A stretch of 10,699 bases of DNA from DATFCK01 sp045809745 (GTDB lineage: Bacteria; Verrucomicrobiota; Verrucomicrobiia; Chthoniobacterales; UBA10450), in NCBI GenBank assembly GCA_045809745.1, contig JBJMXE010000014.1:1-10699 (forward strand), written 5' to 3'. The first letter of the stretch is position 1; every line of letters starts with the position of its first letter. The translations under genes and the position numbers were made by a program. The notes under the pieces were generated by a model. It made no database searches and had not been told where the DNA came from. It saw only the letters and a program-made list of their open reading frames with translations. Shown here in pieces: positions 7,629 through 10,699 of this stretch.

Positions 7629-7659
7629 GTAGCCGTCGCTCTGGGAGCGACGTTCTTTT
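7629..7659 (+). repeat. REP-like hairpin 2 with GTAG head, terminator-like
   Basis: GTAGC (7629-7633) precedes a perfect 8-base stem, CGTCGCTC (7634-7641) and GAGCGACG (7645-7652), with a TGG loop. The T-rich tail TTCTTTT (7653-7659) follows, so this element could also end transcription of the gene that stops at 7604. It shares the GTAGC head and the TC-TGK-GA hairpin tip with the neighbour element 5 bases away, but the stem sequence differs, as expected of two members of one family. Confidence 0.55.
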
Positions 7660-7704
7660 CAGATTCAGGGATCTGCGTTTCGCACACCGCAACGGCTGCA
7701 GCTT

Positions 7705-7722
7705 TTGTTGGCGGCGCCGAAT
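7705..7722 (+). repeat. Probable decayed REP-like copy
   Basis: GTTGGCGGCGCCGAATTG aligns with the flanks of REP-like hairpin 1 (7601-7628) if about ten central bases are deleted. Both end with the identical 10-mer CGCCGAATTG (7619-7628 and 7713-7722). This reading is tentative, because the match is short. Confidence 0.25.
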
Positions 7723-7772
7723 TGTGGTTAAAATTGCGGAGCTACCCTTTGATCGGCTAAGCACCCTTATGC

Positions 7773-7819
7773 TGTCATTCTGAGCGCACCGCAGCGGAGC
7801 CGAAGAACAAAGGACCTCT
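7773..7819. repeat. Copy of a dispersed TGTCATTCTGAGCG-type intergenic repeat
   Basis: The stretch starts TGTCATTCTGAGCG and continues to GCCGAAGAACAAAGGACCT. It closely resembles a short repeat (TGTCATTCTGAGCGGAGCGAAGAA type) that I recall from many intergenic regions of Acidobacteria, Verrucomicrobia and other bacteria. Only one copy is in this window, so the call rests on recognition. The rest of the gap 7605-7930 holds no ORF that I would call a gene. Confidence 0.45.
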
Positions 7820-7930
7820 CCTGCTCGGGTAACGCTTTCCGCATTTCGGCTCCGTGCAACTACACGCTCTAACTCAATAGCGACAAGACGATGGCAGATC
7901 CGGGAGCCAGTCGTTCTCTCAACCCGCTCC

Positions 7931-7958
7931 TTGGCCTTTCCCGGAAACATCCTACAAT
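7931..7958 (+). promoter_or_regulatory. Candidate promoter of fumarylacetoacetase, predicting a leaderless transcript
   Basis: TTGGCC (7931-7936) and TACAAT (7953-7958) are separated by 16 bases, the same -10 word and spacing as the promoter at 6589-6616. Only 6 bases separate the -10 box from the ATG at 7965, so transcription would begin at or next to the start codon. There is no Shine-Dalgarno before this ATG, which agrees with a leaderless message. The -35 box is weak. Confidence 0.4.
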
Positions 7959-7964
7959 TCGGCC

Positions 7965-9215
7965 ATGCCGCTCCAGTCGTTTATCGATATTCCGTCCACC
8001 TCAGATTTTCCGCTCGAGAATCTTCCGTTCGGCGTGTTCAGTCCCACCGGCGGCGAAGCACGCGTCGGCGTCGCGTTGGGCGATTTCGTGGTTGACCTGT
8101 CAGTGCTTGAGGCGGAGAAGCAAATCGCAATCGCGGGGCAATCCTCGCTGTTCGCGCGTGATGCCCTGAACACGTTTCTGGCGCTTGGCCGTCCGACTTG
8201 GCAGCAGGTGCGAAAGACGCTCCAACGTTTGCTTGCTGCCGACAACCCGGCGTTGCGAGATGACCCGGGCCTGCGCGCGCGCGTGTTTCATTCCCGTAAT
8301 GACGTCACCATGCACCTTCCTGTGCACATTGGCGATTACACGGATTTTTACTCATCTTATCATCACGCGCACAACGTGGGCACGATGTTACGCGGTGCCG
8401 AAAACGCGCTCATGCCTAACTGGAAGTGGTTGCCGGTCGCTTATCATGGACGCGCCAGCTCCGTCGTGGTCAGCGGCACGCCGGTGCGTCGCCCCAAAGG
8501 GCAGATCAAACCACCCGATACTGAGGCGCCGCTATTCGGTCCGAGCCGCAGTTTCGATTTCGAATTGGAGATGGCGTTCCTCATCGGGCCGGCCAGTTCG
8601 TTAGGCGAACCTATCTCGATCGATCACGCCACTGATCACATTTTCGGCTTCGTCTTGATGAACGACTGGAGCGCTCGGGATATTCAGGCCTGGGAATACC
8701 AGCCGCTGGGACCGTTTCTGGCAAAAAACTTCGCCACCAGTATTTCTCCGTGGGTGGTTACCCTTGATGCGCTGGAGCCATTTCGGAAACCGCTGCCGCC
8801 TCAGGACCCGGAGCCGCTCTCTTACCTTCGTCGCGCTAACGATTTTACTTTCGATATTCAGCTCGAAGCGCGATTGCAGACTCCGAACGCGAAGCAACCC
8901 CAGACCATTACTCGCACAAACTTCCAGAACCTATATTGGAGTATTTCTCAGCAGTTAGCTCATCACGCCGTCGGTGGCTGCAACCTTCGAACTGGCGATC
9001 TCCTGGCCAGCGGCACAATCAGCGGAGCTACTGAAGATTCGCGCGGTTGCATGCTGGAATTGACTTGGCGCGGCGCCAAGCCCCTCAGCTTGGAAGGCGG
9101 CGAGAACCGGAAATGGCTGGAGGATGACGATACCCTAACGATCGCCGGCTGGTGCAATGGCGACGGATATCGGATTGGATTCGGGGAGGTGACCGGAACA
9201 GTTAGTCCGGCATGA
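7965..9215 (+). CDS. fahA: Fumarylacetoacetase (EC 3.7.1.2)
   Basis: This 416-residue enzyme would hydrolyse 4-fumarylacetoacetate to fumarate and acetoacetate, the last step of tyrosine (homogentisate) catabolism in the cytoplasm. Length and motifs match the mammalian enzyme with a constant offset of +1: metal ligands D127 (in DYTDFYSS, 124-131), E200 and E202 (FELE) and D234 (NDWSARD), and catalytic H134 in YHHAHNVG. Substrate-binding residues R143, Y160, Q241, Y245 and K254 are also present. The N-terminal small domain covers about 1-118 and the C-terminal catalytic domain the rest. No homogentisate dioxygenase or maleylacetoacetate isomerase gene is in the window. The gene probably has its own promoter (7931-7958), and its stop overlaps the start of the next gene by 4 bases. 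Nothing looks broken. Confidence 0.96.
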   Translation: MPLQSFIDIPSTSDFPLENLPFGVFSPTGGEARVGVALGDFVVDLSVLEAEKQIAIAGQSSLFARDALNTFLALGRPTWQQVRKTLQRLLAADNPALRDDPGLRARVFHSRNDVTMHLPVHIGDYTDFYSSYHHAHNVGTMLRGAENALMPNWKWLPVAYHGRASSVVVSGTPVRRPKGQIKPPDTEAPLFGPSRSFDFELEMAFLIGPASSLGEPISIDHATDHIFGFVLMNDWSARDIQAWEYQPLGPFLAKNFATSISPWVVTLDALEPFRKPLPPQDPEPLSYLRRANDFTFDIQLEARLQTPNAKQPQTITRTNFQNLYWSISQQLAHHAVGGCNLRTGDLLASGTISGATEDSRGCMLELTWRGAKPLSLEGGENRKWLEDDDTLTIAGWCNGDGYRIGFGEVTGTVSPA

Positions 9216-9838
9216 TCGAGGACAGGCCGGCGGTGGCGCATCCGGAAAGGCGGCTTCGCCCCACTCCGTTCTCCCGAGTCGCCTGGTGCGTCTCATGGAT
9301 AGGTCATCCGCTCGTATTCGTCTCGGCTTCGCTCGCGCTCATCGTTTGGTTTCGGCTCGCGAATCGGGTCGGCCTGTCCGCTTTGGCCGCGCTGATTCTG
9401 GCAGTGGTTCTCCCAATCGCGGTTCTGTTAATCAAAGGTGTCCGCTCCGGGCGGTGGAGCGATGCGGATGTGTCCGTTCAAACCGAAAGGGCCCAGTTTT
9501 TTCCGCCGGCGATTCTTCTGTCGCTGGTTGGCGTTGCCGCACTCCTGGTGTTGCATTCTCCCTGGGCGATGGTTCGGAGTGCGCTGGTCACTCTGCTGCT
9601 TTTAGTAATAGCGGCGCTCGTGAATCGGGTCACAAAAATCTCGCTACACGCAATCTTCGCCTTTTATTGCGCCGTCATTCTCTTCGGCATCGGCGCGATG
9701 GCGGGCGTGGCTGCACTTTGCCTGGCAACGTCGGTCGCCTGGTCTCGTCTTTATCTTCGCCGACATCGGTTCGCAGACGTGGTGCTGGGGGCGGGCATGG
9801 GTGCCGTAGGCGGTGTCATCGCGGTGTGGTGGCCCTGA
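9212..9838 (+). CDS. PAP2-superfamily-like integral membrane protein with degenerate active-site motifs
   Basis: This 208-residue protein has about six hydrophobic segments (about 28-49, 53-75, 98-116, 121-137, 147-172 and 190-207) and is an inner-membrane protein. Near the C-terminus SRLYLRRHRFAD (178-189) fits PAP2 motif 3, SR-x5-H-x3-D, exactly. The other two motifs are altered: the first region reads TERAQFFP (91-98) where RP is usual, and the second KISLHA (142-147) where PSGH is usual, though its His is kept. It may be a lipid phosphatase of a divergent subgroup or an inactive relative. The ATG overlaps the fumarylacetoacetase stop (ATGA), which suggests translational coupling, but a link to tyrosine breakdown is not obvious. 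The family call rests on motif 3 and topology. Confidence 0.7.
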   Translation: MIEDRPAVAHPERRLRPTPFSRVAWCVSWIGHPLVFVSASLALIVWFRLANRVGLSALAALILAVVLPIAVLLIKGVRSGRWSDADVSVQTERAQFFPPAILLSLVGVAALLVLHSPWAMVRSALVTLLLLVIAALVNRVTKISLHAIFAFYCAVILFGIGAMAGVAALCLATSVAWSRLYLRRHRFADVVLGAGMGAVGGVIAVWWP

Positions 9839-9901
9839 GCTTCTCAGCAAATTTTGAATGACAGGCCCGTTGGGGCGTCTAAGACACTGTATTACAAGCC
9901 T

Positions 9902-10276
9902 ATGAAAACATTGCTCACTATAATAAGCGCGGTTTGCGTCGCCTTTGTGGCCGCTAACGCCCAAACCTCATCCACCACAACAACCACCTCTAGCAGTGGC
10001 CCGCAGACGCAAGCTGCGGATACCACCACGACCAGCACCACCGAAAGCACCGGCACCATTACCGAGTTCACGCCCGGGTCCGGCATCGTCCTGAATACCG
10101 GAAGCGGTGAGCCCGTTCATTACAAGCTTGGCTCGAGCGTCACCTATATCAACGGCAAGGGAAAAGAGATCAAAGCCGATCGAATCCGCAAGGATCGCAA
10201 AGTTCGTGTGCATTACGTCAAACAAGGCAACGACATGGTCGTAGACAAGGTCACGATCGTTAGGGAAAAGGAGTAG
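9902..10276 (+). CDS. Small secreted Thr/Ser-rich protein of unknown function
   Basis: This is a 124-residue protein. A Sec signal peptide is clear: MKT, a hydrophobic core LLTIISAVCVAFVA, and ANA-Q as the likely cleavage site after residue 20. A Thr/Ser-rich, low-complexity segment follows (about 22-49). The rest (about 50-124) is a compact, mostly beta domain with GTITEFTPGSGIVL, a strand pair VHYKLGSSVTYIN, and a basic end with RKVRVHYVKQGNDMVVDKVT. It resembles small OB-like or DUF5666-like repeats, which is only an impression. It is probably periplasmic or surface-exposed, with the Thr-rich part as a linker. An upstream in-frame ATG at 9854 would bury the signal peptide 16 residues in, so I prefer 9902. 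No good ribosome binding site is visible. A strong terminator begins 22 bases after the stop. The leader has no double-glycine site, so it is not an obvious substrate of the C39 exporter. Confidence 0.75.
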   Translation: MKTLLTIISAVCVAFVAANAQTSSTTTTTSSSGPQTQAADTTTTSTTESTGTITEFTPGSGIVLNTGSGEPVHYKLGSSVTYINGKGKEIKADRIRKDRKVRVHYVKQGNDMVVDKVTIVREKE

Positions 10277-10297
10277 CTCTCACTCGCGAATTCGAAC

Positions 10298-10336
10298 ACA
10301 CCCGGCAGCTCACTGCTGCCGGGTGTTTTTGTTTTC
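10298..10336 (+). terminator. Rho-independent terminator after the small secreted protein gene
   Basis: A perfect 12-base stem, ACACCCGGCAGC (10298-10309) and GCTGCCGGGTGT (10315-10326), with a TCACT loop, is followed by the T-rich tail TTTTGTTTTC. It starts 22 bases after the stop codon at 10276 and would end rightward transcription from the upstream genes. Confidence 0.93.
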
Positions 10337-10644
10337 TCAGGGCACTTGCCCCGGGACGAACTCGCCTGGTCGAGCAGGTGCCGTCCATAAATGTAGTTTT
10401 CTGAGGCATAAGAGCCTCTGCCGCAGTCGGGCTCAGAATAAACCCGCTCGACCCAAATCTGAGCACGGGGGTGGGCCAATTCTAAGGCCAATTGTTGTCC
10501 GCCAAGTTCGGGAGGCCGGTCAATTTCCAAAAAAAATAATAAGACGTTAATCTCTTAGAATCAAGTGGTTGCAAAGAATCAGGATTGAGTTTAATCAACC
10601 GGATTTAACGGCTAGCACGGATGATGATAAAGGGGGAGTCGAAA
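10337..10644. other. Intergenic region and leader of the next gene
   Basis: I see no gene here on either strand. A small hairpin, GAGGC (10403-10407) and GCCTC (10414-10418), and a direct repeat GGCCAATT (10474-10481 and 10486-10493) are visible. From about 10528 the sequence becomes AT-rich, with a run of eight A and ATAATAAG, as in a promoter region. TTGCAA (10569-10574) and TTTAAT (10590-10595), 15 bases apart, are a weak promoter candidate for the gene at 10645. No tRNA or riboswitch fold was recognised. Confidence 0.4.
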
Positions 10645-10699
10645 GTGAGCACGCCGAAGAACAAAAAGAATGCGCTAGCCGGAGAGGAACATCCTCGAA
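10645..10699 (+). CDS. Start of an unidentified gene, cut by the window edge
   Basis: A GTG codon is preceded at 6-7 bases by a strong Shine-Dalgarno, AGGGGGAG (10631-10638), the best in the window. The frame stays open to the end and gives 18 residues beginning MSTPKNKKNALAGEEHPR, a basic hydrophilic N-terminus with no signal peptide. An in-frame ATGATG pair at 10621-10626 could start the protein 7-8 residues earlier, but nothing resembling a ribosome binding site precedes it, so I chose the GTG. Too little remains to name the product. Confidence 0.55.
   Translation, partial: MSTPKNKKNALAGEEHPR

Noticed and set aside
9064..9080. Inverted repeat CTTGGCG and CGCCAAG with a 3-base loop
   Set aside because: It lies within fumarylacetoacetase coding sequence, far from its end, and encodes ordinary residues; likely chance in GC-rich coding DNA.
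9902..10276. The small secreted protein as the substrate of the C39 exporter
   Set aside because: It has a standard Sec signal peptide ending ANA-Q and no double-glycine leader, and it lies 3.4 kb away on the other strand.
10337..10644. Possible tRNA, riboswitch or CRISPR repeats in the right-hand gap
   Set aside because: No T-loop GTTCGA pattern in a cloverleaf context, no known riboswitch core and no regularly spaced repeats; only a 5-base-stem hairpin and one 8-base direct repeat.

Overview
The base composition (GC-rich by eye, roughly 58%), weak or absent Shine-Dalgarno sequences before most starts, GTAG-headed REP-like hairpins between genes, and the mix of genes suggest a chromosomal segment of a soil-type Gram-negative bacterium. 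Verrucomicrobia (Chthoniobacterales-like) or Acidobacteria are my best guesses. This is inference from style and content; no marker gene in the window settles it.

Left part (89-6532, minus strand): a tight four-gene operon, transcribed right to left. In order it encodes a cytoplasmic SurA/PpiC-like protein; a 1037-residue exporter that joins two cyclic-nucleotide-binding domains, a C39 leader peptidase, an ABC membrane domain and an ABC ATPase; an HlyD-type membrane fusion protein; and a sigma-54 activator with no sensor domain. Junctions are a 4-base overlap, a 13-base gap and a 12-base gap. The set reads as a machine that holds, trims and secretes small peptides, with the exporter probably gated by a cyclic nucleotide. 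No precursor peptide gene is visible here, so the substrate is unknown. A hairpin built from two copies of a locally over-represented motif lies just beyond the operon.

Middle (6533-6638): a divergent intergenic region with a good sigma-70-type promoter for the rightward genes and a weak candidate for the operon.

Right part (6639-9838, plus strand): a conserved protein of unknown function, a 360-base gap full of small repeats (two GTAG-headed hairpins, a likely decayed third, and a copy of a dispersed repeat), then fumarylacetoacetase, the last enzyme of tyrosine breakdown, overlapping by 4 bases a PAP2-like membrane protein. A small secreted Thr-rich protein follows (9902-10276), closed by a textbook terminator. 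After about 320 bases without a gene, a new gene begins with a strong ribosome binding site and runs off the window.

Throughout the window the word GTTAGG/CCTAAC, especially GCCTAACG/CGTTAGGC, is far more frequent than expected, inside genes and between them.
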